In this document: positions 19,004 through 28,239 of the stretch, piece after piece
Layout of the letters: every line of letters begins with the position of its first letter
Position numbering within the stretch: the first letter of the stretch is position 1
Assembly (NCBI RefSeq): GCF_020687825.1
Contig: NZ_JAJEWP010000001.1
Span: forward strand, 1,582,998 to 1,646,997
Origin: Fluctibacter halophilus
GTDB lineage: Bacteria > Pseudomonadota > Gammaproteobacteria > Enterobacterales > Alteromonadaceae
Direction of reading: 5' to 3'
DNA: 64,000 nucleotides
Program-made: the position numbers and the translations under genes
The notes under the pieces: model-generated
Seen by the model: only the letters and a program-made list of their open reading frames with translations
The model's database searches: none
Told to the model about the DNA's origin: nothing

Positions 19004-20772
19004 TCGGCGTCTTTTTCGTCTTTGCTGACGGTACGGATGGCAAGTTCCTGTAACTGTTCCGGATTGGCAAATCCGGGAGCATCGGTCAACGGACACGCCG
19101 CGGTGGTTGTTTTCGGGAAGGCCATGACATCACGAATGGAGGTTGCACCGGTCATCAGCATCACCAGACGATCCAGGCCAAACGCCAGGCCGGCATGAGG
19201 TGGCGCACCGAACTTGAGTGCTTCGAGCAAAAAGCCAAACTTCACTTCAGCTTCCTCGTCTGAAATACCCAGTAAACGGAACACTGCTGCCTGCATGGCC
19301 GGTTCGTGGATACGCACCGAACCACCACCCAGCTCAACTCCGTTCAATACCATGTCATAGGCATTGGAAATCGCGTTGGCGGGATCGGCAGCCAGTTGCT
19401 CCGGGGTCATGTCGCGAGGCGCGGTGAACGGATGGTGCAACGCATAGAAACGGCCATCATCTTCTTCGAACATCGGGAAATCGACAACCCATAGAGGCTT
19501 CCAGTCGCCTTCCAACAGGTCCAGGTCTTCACCCAGCTTAAGGCGCAATGCCCCCAGCGCTTCAGACACAACGGTTGCGCTATCAGCACCAAATAACAGA
19601 ATGTCACCGTCTTCGGCACCGGTGCGCTCAAGCAAGGCCATGGCGGCCGCGTCAGGCAGGAACTTCAGGATTGGTGATTGCAAGCCGTCCATACCGTCGG
19701 CCTTGGCATTCACTTTCAACCAAGCCAATCCTTTGGCTCCGTAAATACCGACAAACTTGCCATAATCGTCGATCTGCTTGCGGGACAGGCTGGCACCGCC
19801 GGGTACCTTGATCACAGCTACGCGGCCTTTGGGATCATTGGCCGGGCCGGCAAAGACTTTAAATTCAACGTCTTTCAGGATATCGGCCACATCGACCAGT
19901 TCGAGGGGATTACGCAGATCCGGTTTGTCACTGCCAAAACGGCGCATCGCTTCCGCGTACGTCATGCGCGGGAATTCACCCAGATCAACACCAAGCATTT
20001 TATTGAACAAATCCCGCGCCAAACCTTCAGTGATGGCCATCACACCGTCAGCATCCAGGAACGTGGTTTCCAAGTCAATTTGGGTGAACTCAGGCTGGCG
20101 ATCGGCACGCAGGTCTTCATCACGGAAGCACTTGACGATCTGATAGTAACGATCCATGCCAGACATCATCAGCAACTGCTTAAACAGCTGCGGCGACTGG
20201 GGCAACGCAAAAAACTGACCTTTGTGGGTACGGCTTGGTACCAGATAATCCCGAGCACCTTCCGGTGTTGCTTTGGTCAGTATCGGTGTTTCAATGTCCA
20301 GGAACCCTTCCCCTTCGAGGTACTGCCGCACAGCACTGGTGACCCGGGCGCGGAATTTCAGCCGTTCGGTCATCAGCGGGCGACGCAGATCCAGATAGCG
20401 GTATTTCAAGCGCTGTTCTTCGGAGTTTTCCTGATTCCAATCCAATGGCAGTACTGCTGACGTGTTGAGTACCTTCAGACCTTTGCCCAGGATTTCGATC
20501 TCACCGGTAGACATGTCTTTATTCACCTGGCCTTCAGGACGCGCACGGACCAAACCGGTAATTTGTACACAGTATTCATGTCGTACCGCATTGGCAGCGT
20601 CAAACACATCGGCCAGATCAGGATCGTAAACGACCTGCACGATACCTTCACGATCACGCAGATCAAGGAAGATTACGCCTCCCAAATCACGTCGCTTGTT
20701 AACCCAGCCACATAATGTGACTTCCTGTCCGATATAAGTTGCGTCGATGTTGCCGCAATAATTTGTGCGCAT
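19000..20772 (-). CDS. aspS: Aspartyl-tRNA synthetase AspS
   Basis: A 590-residue class II synthetase of bacterial type. It has an OB-fold anticodon-binding domain (about 1-105), motif 2 ([19 protein letters not shown]), a GAD insertion domain (about 290-420) and motif 3 ([15 protein letters not shown]) near the C-terminus. It charges tRNA-Asp. It heads the leftward aspS-nudB-yebC-ruvCAB run. Confidence 0.98.
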   Translation of the reverse strand: MRTNYCGNIDATYIGQEVTLCGWVNKRRDLGGVIFLDLRDREGIVQVVYDPDLADVFDAANAVRHEYCVQITGLVRARPEGQVNKDMSTGEIEILGKGLKVLNTSAVLPLDWNQENSEEQRLKYRYLDLRRPLMTERLKFRARVTSAVRQYLEGEGFLDIETPILTKATPEGARDYLVPSRTHKGQFFALPQSPQLFKQLLMMSGMDRYYQIVKCFRDEDLRADRQPEFTQIDLETTFLDADGVMAITEGLARDLFNKMLGVDLGEFPRMTYAEAMRRFGSDKPDLRNPLELVDVADILKDVEFKVFAGPANDPKGRVAVIKVPGGASLSRKQIDDYGKFVGIYGAKGLAWLKVNAKADGMDGLQSPILKFLPDAAAMALLERTGAEDGDILLFGADSATVVSEALGALRLKLGEDLDLLEGDWKPLWVVDFPMFEEDDGRFYALHHPFTAPRDMTPEQLAADPANAISNAYDMVLNGVELGGGSVRIHEPAMQAAVFRLLGISDEEAEVKFGFLLEALKFGAPPHAGLAFGLDRLVMLMTGATSIRDVMAFPKTTTAACPLTDAPGFANPEQLQELAIRTVSKDEKDAE

Positions 20773-21357
20773 GAAAAAACAGCCTCTGCATCGGGTCGTT
20801 GATGGCGATGGCGCGACCCTAGAATATGGTTAATAGAAAAGCCGCATAGTATAAACAAAACCGCTGCAATACCAAATAGCCCAACAGGGTTATTGATACC
20901 CACATGCTCAGAAAATAACCACTTCAGTACAGCTTGTAGCATCGCCGTGTCGCACAAAAGCGGGTTCCAAAGCGGCGGTGACAAAAACACCAGATAATTA
21001 GGTGCAATAATTCTTTTATGGATATTTTTTTACACGACCATACAGCGGATTCATTACTTTTTATTTTTCAATGCATTAGAGAATAACCAAGCCATCATGC
21101 GGTCATATTATTAGCCTTTAAACCAAAAAGCTTATGAGGTTTTAATTTTGCTAAGCTCAATTTCTTGAACTAAAGTCCAGCAGAACTACTAAGGTAAATA
21201 ATTATAACTTCATGCGCTAAGTGGGTTTTCCCACAACAGGGCTCCTAGGGACGGTGTTGTCGTTCTGTTCTATCCCCGATGTTGAAGCCATAAAACGAAA
21301 CGAAAACCGCAGTGCGTTTTTCGTGTGTATTGGACCAAAACAAGTAAGGATAACACC
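20773..21357. other. Non-coding gap between aspS and the DUF2589 operon
   Basis: 585 bases with no supported gene. The aspS-proximal part must hold the aspS promoter. A 105-codon frame on the minus strand (20673-20990) overlaps aspS and is not convincing. The part 21000-21200 is AT-rich, as expected for a promoter region for the rightward DUF2589 genes, but I could not choose one promoter with confidence. Confidence 0.5.
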
Positions 21358-22005
21358 ATGTCAGGACTCGTTTCGATGGCGCAGCAGTTCAGCGGACTTC
21401 CGATTAAGTCATTGATCGCCGCGCCCCTCAAAGCAGCCGCCGATGCCAATGGTATGATGGCTCGGACACAAACCCAATTTATGCTCAGTACCTGTTTCGA
21501 AAAAGGCAGCAGTGATACTGATCCTCTTAAACCGATCATGATCACGTTTACCGTGACCCGATCCATCATCAAGTCAGACGGTACCCCAGCCACACCACCG
21601 ACGGCTGAAGTCACGTTCACCTTGCCGCTACTGACGATCATACCGCTCAACTCGTTGGCCGTTGACAATGTGACGGTAAATTTTGAAATGGAAGTGAAAA
21701 GCAGTACCTCGACTGACAATGAGACCAGCAGTGAACAGGAGACGGCAGCGAAGGCTGATATTACGGCCAAATACAACGCAGGCTTGTTCTCTGTTGAAGT
21801 GCACGGCTCCGTGTCCCACAACAGCAAAACGACGTCTTCAGAGAAACAGCATTACGAAGCGTCCAACCAGGCCAAATACGAGATCAATGTGCATGCCGGT
21901 CAACTGCCGTTACCCAAGGGTGTCACGACCATCATTGACGCCTTTACCAAAAACATTGACCCCATTATGTTGAAACCGGACGGTACTACCCCACCGCCTC
22001 CATAG
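21358..22005 (+). CDS. DUF2589 domain protein, paralogue 1
   Basis: A 215-residue protein. Its N-terminal half (MAQQFSGLPIKSLIAAPLKAAADANG) and the segment LPLLTIIPLNSLAVDNVTVNFEMEV match the DUF2589 pattern. Ser/Thr/Glu-rich stretches follow, and a C-terminal GQLPLPKGVTTIIDAF motif is shared with the third gene of the operon. There is no signal peptide or membrane helix. The start at 21358 has AAGTAAGGA upstream. The function is unknown. The soluble beta-rich fold suggests a structural or scaffold role, which is inference. Confidence 0.82.
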   Translation: MSGLVSMAQQFSGLPIKSLIAAPLKAAADANGMMARTQTQFMLSTCFEKGSSDTDPLKPIMITFTVTRSIIKSDGTPATPPTAEVTFTLPLLTIIPLNSLAVDNVTVNFEMEVKSSTSTDNETSSEQETAAKADITAKYNAGLFSVEVHGSVSHNSKTTSSEKQHYEASNQAKYEINVHAGQLPLPKGVTTIIDAFTKNIDPIMLKPDGTTPPPP

Positions 22006-22112
22006 CAAACAGGCGACGTGCAGCAGGCAAGGTGTGAAACACAGCGCCTGCTGTACGGGGCTCGCCACCCGATGGAATGCACTACGCTACCGGGCAGAGG
22101 AAAGCACCCACT

Positions 22113-22643
22113 ATGATAAAGTTTCAAGCATTGATGCAGGCCATTCACCAGAGCATTCAGGCCGCCAGTAAGGCAGTGGAATCGGAGGGAATGCGCCACG
22201 TTGAGAGCTTTTTCGAAAAAGTAAAAACCGAAAAAGACTCAACCCAAGAGGATGACAAGGACAGCGCGTCGGCACCGTCAATTGGACGGGTTACCCATCG
22301 CCCCAAAATGGTCGCTATGGAGTTCCCACGACGCACTGCCGAGGGTGTTGAAACAGTGGTTGCTCATGTGCCACTGATCACTCTGACCCCAATCAGCACG
22401 GCCAAGGTCAAAGAAGTGAAATTCACTACTCACCTGGATATTGCCAACGATGACAACGGTGAAGATCTGCTGGTGACTTTTTCTCCCGGCGCACGGAAAA
22501 ACCTGTTTGGTCGCAGCACAAACGGTGTCAAAACCACCAATACGATGTTGGAAATCACCCTTACCGGAGGAGAAACCCCGGAAGGACTGCAACAAGTCAT
22601 TGATGGTTATGAACGGGCGCTACGGGCGCAGATCCCCGGATAA
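22113..22643 (+). CDS. DUF2589-like protein, divergent member
   Basis: A 176-residue protein starting MIKFQALMQAIHQSIQ. Its central segment VPLITLTPISTAKVKEVKF lines up with the LPLLTIIPLNSLAVDNVTV strand pair of its neighbours, so it is probably a distant relative with a different N-terminal helix and an acidic linker (about 48-60). I chose the ATG at 22113 because AGAGGAAAG precedes it. The open frame begins at 22077. No known function. Confidence 0.72.
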   Translation: MIKFQALMQAIHQSIQAASKAVESEGMRHVESFFEKVKTEKDSTQEDDKDSASAPSIGRVTHRPKMVAMEFPRRTAEGVETVVAHVPLITLTPISTAKVKEVKFTTHLDIANDDNGEDLLVTFSPGARKNLFGRSTNGVKTTNTMLEITLTGGETPEGLQQVIDGYERALRAQIPG

Positions 22644-22683
22644 CTGGCGTTTGCAACGAGATCCGCGATAAGGAGCCCTTACT

Positions 22684-23298
22684 ATGGCTGACACACCTTC
22701 ATCCAGCCACCTGGCGAAGCAATTTTCCGGCGTCCCGCTGAAAGCGCTGATGGGCGCGCCACTGAAAGCGGCCAGTGATGCCAATGGCATGTTGGCCCGT
22801 TCACAAACCCAGTTTTTACTCAGCACCTGCTTTGATGTTGATGAGAATAAACCGGGTTACATGATCCCCCGCATGATTAGCTTTACCCTGAGTCGACAGG
22901 TTCTGGCCAGCGACGGTAGTCATAAAACCACTGAATCGATGGATTTTGTCGTGCCGTTGATGGCGATCATCCCCATCAACTCGCTCGCTATAGAGACACT
23001 GAAGGTGTCTTTTGAAATGGATGTAAAAAGCACCACCGAATACAGCCAGGAATCATCACAAAGCCACAAGGATGCCAGCGATGATGATATTTCCCGTCCC
23101 TATCGTGGCCATCAATACAGCACCGAAGTTCACGGCAGCCTGCGTACCAGCGGGAAAGGAAAAACGTCATCGGCAGTGCGCTACGTCATAGAATTAACCG
23201 CAGGTCAGTTGCCGTTACCGAAAGGCATTACCACCATCCTTGATGTGTTCAGCAAGAACCTGACCCCCATCCCCAGTAAAACAGAGGACAGTCAATGA
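22684..23298 (+). CDS. DUF2589 domain protein, paralogue 2
   Basis: A 204-residue paralogue of the protein at 21358. The N-terminal KQFSGVPLKALMGAPLKAASDANGML and C-terminal GQLPLPKGITTILDVF blocks are nearly the same, while the central Ser/His/Asp-rich part differs. It overlaps the next small gene by 4 bases (ATGA). Two paralogues plus one divergent member in one operon suggest a hetero-oligomeric assembly, though that is inference. Confidence 0.82.
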   Translation: MADTPSSSHLAKQFSGVPLKALMGAPLKAASDANGMLARSQTQFLLSTCFDVDENKPGYMIPRMISFTLSRQVLASDGSHKTTESMDFVVPLMAIIPINSLAIETLKVSFEMDVKSTTEYSQESSQSHKDASDDDISRPYRGHQYSTEVHGSLRTSGKGKTSSAVRYVIELTAGQLPLPKGITTILDVFSKNLTPIPSKTEDSQ

Positions 23299-23510
23299 AC
23301 ATTCAGACCCAAATTCCTTGTCCCGATTGTGGCACACCGATACCGGTTGACGGTGCAATGTTGCTGACCGGCACCCGATTCAGTTGTCCAAACCCACAAT
23401 GCCATTGTGCCATTGCCTTAAACAGCAACGACCGTCAGGTTGTCGCCAATGCCTTCGAGCAATTCAGCTACCTGCGAGAACGGGCCCAACACATGGCGTC
23501 CGGTCATTAA
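23295..23510 (+). CDS. Small zinc-ribbon-like protein of the DUF2589 operon
   Basis: A 71-residue protein with CPDCGTPIPVD at the N-terminus and FSCPNPQCHC about 20 residues later, a likely four-Cys metal site. A helical tail follows. It is translationally coupled to the DUF2589 gene (ATGA overlap), so it belongs to the same unit. It could be a small regulator or an assembly partner. Its function is unknown. Confidence 0.75.
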   Translation: MNIQTQIPCPDCGTPIPVDGAMLLTGTRFSCPNPQCHCAIALNSNDRQVVANAFEQFSYLRERAQHMASGH

Positions 23511-23526
23511 CGTCTCGACGTTTGTC

Positions 23527-24885
23527 TTACGCAGACGCCGCTTCCTGTTTGAAGTCGGAAGATTGTAAGTCGTGTTTTTTCATCAGCTTATGCATGTCGG
23601 TCCGATTGCGACCCGCTAATTCAGCTGCGCGGGTGACGTTACCATCGGTCATTTTCAGCAATTTGAGCAAGTAGCTTTGTTCAAATGCATCGCGCGCCTC
23701 GGTCAATGTCGGCCAGCGCTGTTCTGACGAGGACAATGCCTGTTCAACCAGGTGCGCGGGGATCACTGCGGTTTGCGTGAGTGCCACACACTGTTCAACC
23801 ACGTTAACCAGTTGACGCACATTACCCGGCCACGGGGCTGTGACCAGCAGTTGCATGGCATCATCGGAAAATTTGCTGACTTTAACGCCATGACGCTCTG
23901 CACTTTGCTGCAGCAGATGTCGGGCCAGCAACGGAATGTCTTCTGAGCGCTCGTGCAGACTTGGCAAGCTCAGGTTGACCACGTTCAGACGATAGTACAA
24001 GTCTTCGCGAAAATTCTGATTGGCCATTTCTTTGGCCAGGTCTTTGTGGGTAGCAGAGATAATCCGCACATTCACCGGGATCTGCTTAGAGCTACCCACC
24101 GGGCGGATTTTCTGCTCTTGTAAGGCCCGCAACAGCTTCACCTGCAGGGTGATGGGCATGTCACCAATTTCATCCAGAAATAAGGTGCCGCCATCGGCTT
24201 CACGGAACAAGCCCTGGTGCTCATGCACAGCCCCCGTAAATGCCCCTTTGGTATGGCCAAACAGTTCTGATTCGAGCAGGTTTTCCGGCAACGCGCCACA
24301 ATTGATCGCCACAAACGGCTTGTCTGCCCGATCGCTGGCATTGTGCAGGGCATTGGCCAACAACTCCTTACCAGTTCCACTGGCTCCGGTGATGAGCACA
24401 CTGACATCCCGTTGTGCGACGCGGTAGGCCTGGTCAAGCAACTGCTCCATTTCCAGCGAGCGAGTGATAATGTTCTGACACCAACTGCTGTTTTGCGTAC
24501 CGCTGCTTTGACTCAAGGCACGGTCCAGCAGGGCACGCAAATTGTCATGATCAATCGGCTTGGTCAAAAAACCAAACACACCCCGTTGCGTGGCTTCAAC
24601 CGCATCCTCAATGGTGCCGTGCGCCGTCATCAGGATGACCGGAATGTCTTTGCGCTGGGCCATGATTTCCTCAAACAGACTCAATCCGTCTAAACCCGGC
24701 ATACGCAAGTCACTGAGCACGGCATCAAAAGTCTGCGTATTGAGGATTTTCAACGCCTCTTTGCCGTCCTGAGCAGAAACCACCTGATAACCTTCCCCTT
24801 CGAGACGTATTGTCATCAGGCGTAACAAGCTATCGTCGTCATCAACCAACAGGATCTTGGGCAAGGTTTGACTGTGTTTGCTCAT
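23527..24885 (-). CDS. glrR: Sigma-54-dependent response regulator GlrR/QseF
   Basis: A 452-residue protein with a receiver domain (about 8-120; phospho-acceptor Asp59 in VLSDLRMPG) and an AAA+ domain with Walker A GASGTGKE (about 167-174) and the sigma-54 contact loop GAFTGA (214-219). A Fis-type helix-turn-helix closes the C-terminus. It activates sigma-54 promoters. It overlaps the qseG-like gene by 4 bases, in the order kinase, lipoprotein, regulator known for glrK-qseG-glrR operons. Confidence 0.93.
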   Translation of the reverse strand: MSKHSQTLPKILLVDDDDSLLRLMTIRLEGEGYQVVSAQDGKEALKILNTQTFDAVLSDLRMPGLDGLSLFEEIMAQRKDIPVILMTAHGTIEDAVEATQRGVFGFLTKPIDHDNLRALLDRALSQSSGTQNSSWCQNIITRSLEMEQLLDQAYRVAQRDVSVLITGASGTGKELLANALHNASDRADKPFVAINCGALPENLLESELFGHTKGAFTGAVHEHQGLFREADGGTLFLDEIGDMPITLQVKLLRALQEQKIRPVGSSKQIPVNVRIISATHKDLAKEMANQNFREDLYYRLNVVNLSLPSLHERSEDIPLLARHLLQQSAERHGVKVSKFSDDAMQLLVTAPWPGNVRQLVNVVEQCVALTQTAVIPAHLVEQALSSSEQRWPTLTEARDAFEQSYLLKLLKMTDGNVTRAAELAGRNRTDMHKLMKKHDLQSSDFKQEAASA

Positions 24886-25475
24886 GGCTCGATCCCCTCT
24901 CTTTTTTCCATCATGGATGCTTCAATTTTCAAAAACTGTTCGATTTGCGCTTGTTGCTGCTTCAGACGCTCTTCCTGTGCTGATAGTTTGCCCTTAAGCT
25001 CTTCGATTTCCCGGGACTGACGAGCGTTGATACGGGTCAAAATGGTCAGCGCGGATTCATATTCCAGTGATTCCTGACTGGTCGAATACACCAGCCCGTG
25101 AAAGAACCTCTGCCAATCCCCTGACAGACTCTGCAACAGACCGTCGAGTTGATTTTGTGCGCGCAGACGATCCTGGTAGGGCGTTCCCCTGCCCTGACTG
25201 AGCAACACTTTTTTCAATGTCAGCGCTGGGCTATCGCCCGACAGGCGTTCTATATGCTGCTTACGTTCACGCCAACTCAGCTCGTTGTTCTGAAACCAGA
25301 ACGTCACCCAGTCCATCAACGCACATTGCTTGTCAGCGGCCACATCCACACATAAATGTTGCTCTGATACCTGCGTTGCCGGAGGCGTATTAAAGGTGCC
25401 AAAAGGTGATTGAAATGACGCACATCCTGACACTGCCAGTGTTGCTGCGCACAACCCTACAACACGCAATTTCAT
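24882..25475 (-). CDS. qseG: QseG-like outer-membrane lipoprotein
   Basis: A 197-residue lipoprotein starting MKLRVVGLCAATLAVSGCASF, with the lipobox VSGC. A long C-terminal coiled coil follows (about 150-195, Glu/Gln/Lys-rich). Its place between kinase and regulator matches QseG, which interacts with the GlrK kinase from the envelope. I start at 25475, where the ATG overlaps the kinase stop by 4 bases. A longer frame adds 13 residues ahead of the signal peptide. Confidence 0.85.
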   Translation of the reverse strand: MKLRVVGLCAATLAVSGCASFQSPFGTFNTPPATQVSEQHLCVDVAADKQCALMDWVTFWFQNNELSWRERKQHIERLSGDSPALTLKKVLLSQGRGTPYQDRLRAQNQLDGLLQSLSGDWQRFFHGLVYSTSQESLEYESALTILTRINARQSREIEELKGKLSAQEERLKQQQAQIEQFLKIEASMMEKREGIEP

Positions 25476-26995
25476 CGATATTCTCCATTGGCCGGCAAAC
25501 AAACCCGGACACAAAAATCGGCCCCTTCAACTTCAACGATTTCGGCACTGCCGTGCATCATGCGGGCACAGTCAGCGACGATCGACAAGCCGAGGCCGGA
25601 ACCCGTAACGCGGTCATTGCGACGATTTTCTCCGCGCTTGAACGGTTCAAAAAGCTGTTCCCATTGTTCTTTCGGCACGCGCTGACCACGGTTGCCAACA
25701 TCCAGGACAACCATGTCACGTAACGCATACAGGTGAATATGAATCGGTCGACCGACGGACCCGTGCGCCAGGGCATTGGACAACAAATTGTCCAGAATAC
25801 GCCGGTACAGATTCGGATCCACGTACACCCTGTCAAGCTCAATGTCCTGCTCCACCTGATGATCATTCTGCTGGATCGCTAATGCATTATCACTCAGTAC
25901 GTCATTCACCAATGCACTGGGATCGATCTGTTGATACACAGGCTTGGCCTGCTGCAGCAACAGGTTGTAATCGAGTAATTGCTCAATCAGCAGATTGAGA
26001 CGCTCCGTACTGTTGTTCAGTAATGACAGTACTTCCTGCTGTTGATTGTTCAATCGTCCAACCACCTGCTCACTTAACAACGAGCAGCCTTCTTTGATAC
26101 TGGCCAGCGGCGTTTTCAGTTCATGGGATGCATGTCTGAGCAACGCGTGACGCAGGTGCTCCAGTTGGGTGAGACGGTCCGCCAACCAGTGCAGTTTATG
26201 CTCAAGTTCAATCAGCTCTTTGGGACCCGATTGAGAAATGCCCGGCAATGTTTCGTCCTGTCGGGCAATCGCACCGATCACGCGCTCGATTTTTGCTACC
26301 GGTGCAAGGATTAACTGGCTGGCAAAGACCATCAGTATCAGTGATACCGTCACCAGCAAGCCTGTTGACCATGCCTGGGTTTGTTGTACTGACGAGACAT
26401 ATTGCTGTTGTTGTTGAATACGGGTATCGAGTAACGAATCGACATCGTCCTGCAATGTGGACAAAGAACGACGGAACTCTGCCAGTTGCGCATCGAGTAA
26501 CAATTCATCGCTGGGCTTTGGGTTGGCGATAAACCAATTCAGACGCTTATCAACGTCGATGCATACAGTCCGTTGTGGCAATTCCGTGCACACGCTGTCC
26601 AGTAGGGTGCGCAGACGATGAATCGACGTGGTGGCCAGCTCCACCAGTTCAGGCTTATTGAGCACAAAGTGTTGTCGAAGGACCCGTTCAATATCGATGG
26701 AGATCCCTTTGATGGTGCTGACATCGCGCACCATACCAACCGAAAACTGCGCTTCGCTGGCAGCAATTTCGCTCATTTTGCTCAACGTATTCTGGCTGTG
26801 CCATAGCAATACGCCCAACGGCACCAATGCCAGCATAAAGCTGCCTAGCGTGAGTTGTCTTAACGAACCAATACGCACCCGGATCCCTCTTTTGCTCATC
26901 CGTGCCAACGTCGACAATGCCCCCTGCAGTGACATTGCACGCTTGCTACGCCGAATAAGGCCATGATAGCGCAAATGAGAGGAAGGCGTCGTCAC
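25472..26995 (-). CDS. glrK: Sensor histidine kinase GlrK/QseE
   Basis: A protein of about 507 residues with two membrane helices (about 50-70 and 205-225) around a periplasmic domain. These are followed by a HAMP-like linker, HisKA with HASHELKTPLASIKEG (phospho-His) and HATPase_c with the N box (DNLLSNALAHG) and G boxes (GSGLGLSIV). It senses an envelope signal and phosphorylates GlrR. The true start may be Met21 or Met33 of this frame because the first residues are not conserved. Confidence 0.92.
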   Translation of the reverse strand: MTTPSSHLRYHGLIRRSKRAMSLQGALSTLARMSKRGIRVRIGSLRQLTLGSFMLALVPLGVLLWHSQNTLSKMSEIAASEAQFSVGMVRDVSTIKGISIDIERVLRQHFVLNKPELVELATTSIHRLRTLLDSVCTELPQRTVCIDVDKRLNWFIANPKPSDELLLDAQLAEFRRSLSTLQDDVDSLLDTRIQQQQQYVSSVQQTQAWSTGLLVTVSLILMVFASQLILAPVAKIERVIGAIARQDETLPGISQSGPKELIELEHKLHWLADRLTQLEHLRHALLRHASHELKTPLASIKEGCSLLSEQVVGRLNNQQQEVLSLLNNSTERLNLLIEQLLDYNLLLQQAKPVYQQIDPSALVNDVLSDNALAIQQNDHQVEQDIELDRVYVDPNLYRRILDNLLSNALAHGSVGRPIHIHLYALRDMVVLDVGNRGQRVPKEQWEQLFEPFKRGENRRNDRVTGSGLGLSIVADCARMMHGSAEIVEVEGADFCVRVCLPANGEYR

Positions 26996-27015
26996 AAGAA
27001 TACCGCCGGGCGAAC

Positions 27016-27258
27016 TCAGAATGCCCGCTGTGTAATGAGATCAGAGTCGGAAACTTCGTCAATGCTCAATTTGCCGTCTCCGTTTTTATCGATTTTACCA
27101 AAAACCGCGAGCAGATTCGGATCAGCAACCGCTTCCTTAATACTGATGAAGCCGTCTTTGTCCTGATCCAAACCGGAAAAGCTGATGGTGGGTGCAGCAG
27201 TTGCAGGCATAGCCACACCAGCGCTCAGTAGTACGGCATAGTGTAAACCCCTTTGCAT
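27016..27258 (-). CDS. Small exported EF-hand protein
   Basis: An 80-residue protein with a signal peptide (LHYAVLLSAGVAMPATAA) followed by two EF-hand loops, DQDKDGFISIKE and DKNGDGKLSIDE, both with full calcium ligands. A periplasmic calcium-binding role is likely. The start at 27258 is supported by GGGAGAG upstream. The longer frame to 27393 is not needed. Confidence 0.8.
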   Translation of the reverse strand: MQRGLHYAVLLSAGVAMPATAAPTISFSGLDQDKDGFISIKEAVADPNLLAVFGKIDKNGDGKLSIDEVSDSDLITQRAF

Positions 27259-27705
27259 GATTCTCTCCCTGCATTGACCCAGGCGCATTGCGCCAGAAAA
27301 AAAATAGGCATCCCTGCCAAAGTTGGTGTCACTCATAATGAGTAGCCCCAGGGACAGCACGTTAGTTGCAAACGCCATCGCAGCCAATAACAAAACCGTT
27401 ATTTGTGTTGTCCACTGTGAAGCCCGCTATCCATAAACCTTAGGAACCAGAAAGGTTGGGTTCACAACAACCCCTATTACACGTCCCGTGCCACAATTAT
27501 ATTTTCCTTTTATTTCAAAAGGTTAAATTGATTTATTGGGGGAAATGAGAAAAACACAAGGCATAAACCGCGATTCACCCGCAATAATGTACCCAATAAC
27601 AGACATCAACAAGCGTGATTATAAAATATTTATACAAATCAATACGTTAAAAAGTATCTATTTTGCGACACCTTATGGTGGGAACGTCTTATTTTGGCGA
27701 CAGTG
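27259..27705. other. Non-coding gap upstream of the EF-hand gene
   Basis: 447 bases, AT-rich from about 27480 to 27680, with no convincing reading frame on either strand. It presumably holds the leftward EF-hand promoter and the 3' end of the TerB-like gene. A small inverted repeat (GGTTG/CAACC type, about 27455-27475) is the only structure I see. Confidence 0.45.
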
Positions 27706-28149
27706 CTATGGTTTTGCGGCCAGTTTGCTTTGAATGTAGGCGCTGTGTGGGACATACAATAAATCAGCGATTTTGCGGATCAGGTGTTCTTCCAGCGGGG
27801 CCAGGTGCGCATCAGCATAGGCAATGTGCCAGAGGCTTTCGAGAATGGCGCGTTTCTGATCACCATCACAGTGTTGATTAATCACACGGGTAAACTGAAC
27901 GAAATCAGCCGCGTGTGCCGCTTCTTTCTGCGCCATCGAAATAAGGGTTTCCAGTTCATCAGCCGCCAAGGCTGTGTGCTGTTGCAAACGCTGACGGCAT
28001 ACCGACCATTCCTGTTCGTGCTGCTCATCGTCGGCTCTGAGGATTTCAAACAATAAACAAGCCGTTGCAACATCCACGGAATGCCCTTTGTTGTGCTCCG
28101 ATGTATCGGACAACTGTTGTTGAAACCAATCTGCCAATTGTTTGAACAT
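27706..28149 (-). CDS. TerB-family protein
   Basis: A 147-residue all-helical protein of the TerB/tellurite resistance group. It has ATACLLFEILRADDEQHEQE in the first half and LWHIAYADAHLAPLEEHLIRKIADLL in the second, where the paired acidic residues typical of the fold occur. It is single, with no ter operon around it, so a tellurite role should not be assumed. It lies downstream of an FAD-oxidoreductase gene on the same strand. Confidence 0.8.
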   Translation of the reverse strand: MFKQLADWFQQQLSDTSEHNKGHSVDVATACLLFEILRADDEQHEQEWSVCRQRLQQHTALAADELETLISMAQKEAAHAADFVQFTRVINQHCDGDQKRAILESLWHIAYADAHLAPLEEHLIRKIADLLYVPHSAYIQSKLAAKP

Positions 28150-28239
28150 AGTAAAAACCCTCCTCGCCTTGTAAACATGATGGCTTGTGGGGGAAAACGC
28201 AACCGAAGCAGCGACCAGCGCGCGATAAAACGCGGGCGG

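Noticed and set aside
20673-20990. 105-codon minus-strand frame overlapping the aspS start, with one hydrophobic stretch
   Set aside because: It overlaps the first 100 bases of aspS in another frame, has no clear ribosome site, and its tail follows the antisense pattern of the aspS codons.
27536-27733. 65-codon frame in the AT-rich gap before the TerB-like gene
   Set aside because: No ribosome site and no conserved motif, and it overlaps the TerB-like 3' end on the opposite strand.
27706-28149. Tellurite-resistance cassette
   Set aside because: Only a single TerB-like gene is present, with no terZ/terC/terD neighbours, so resistance cannot be claimed.
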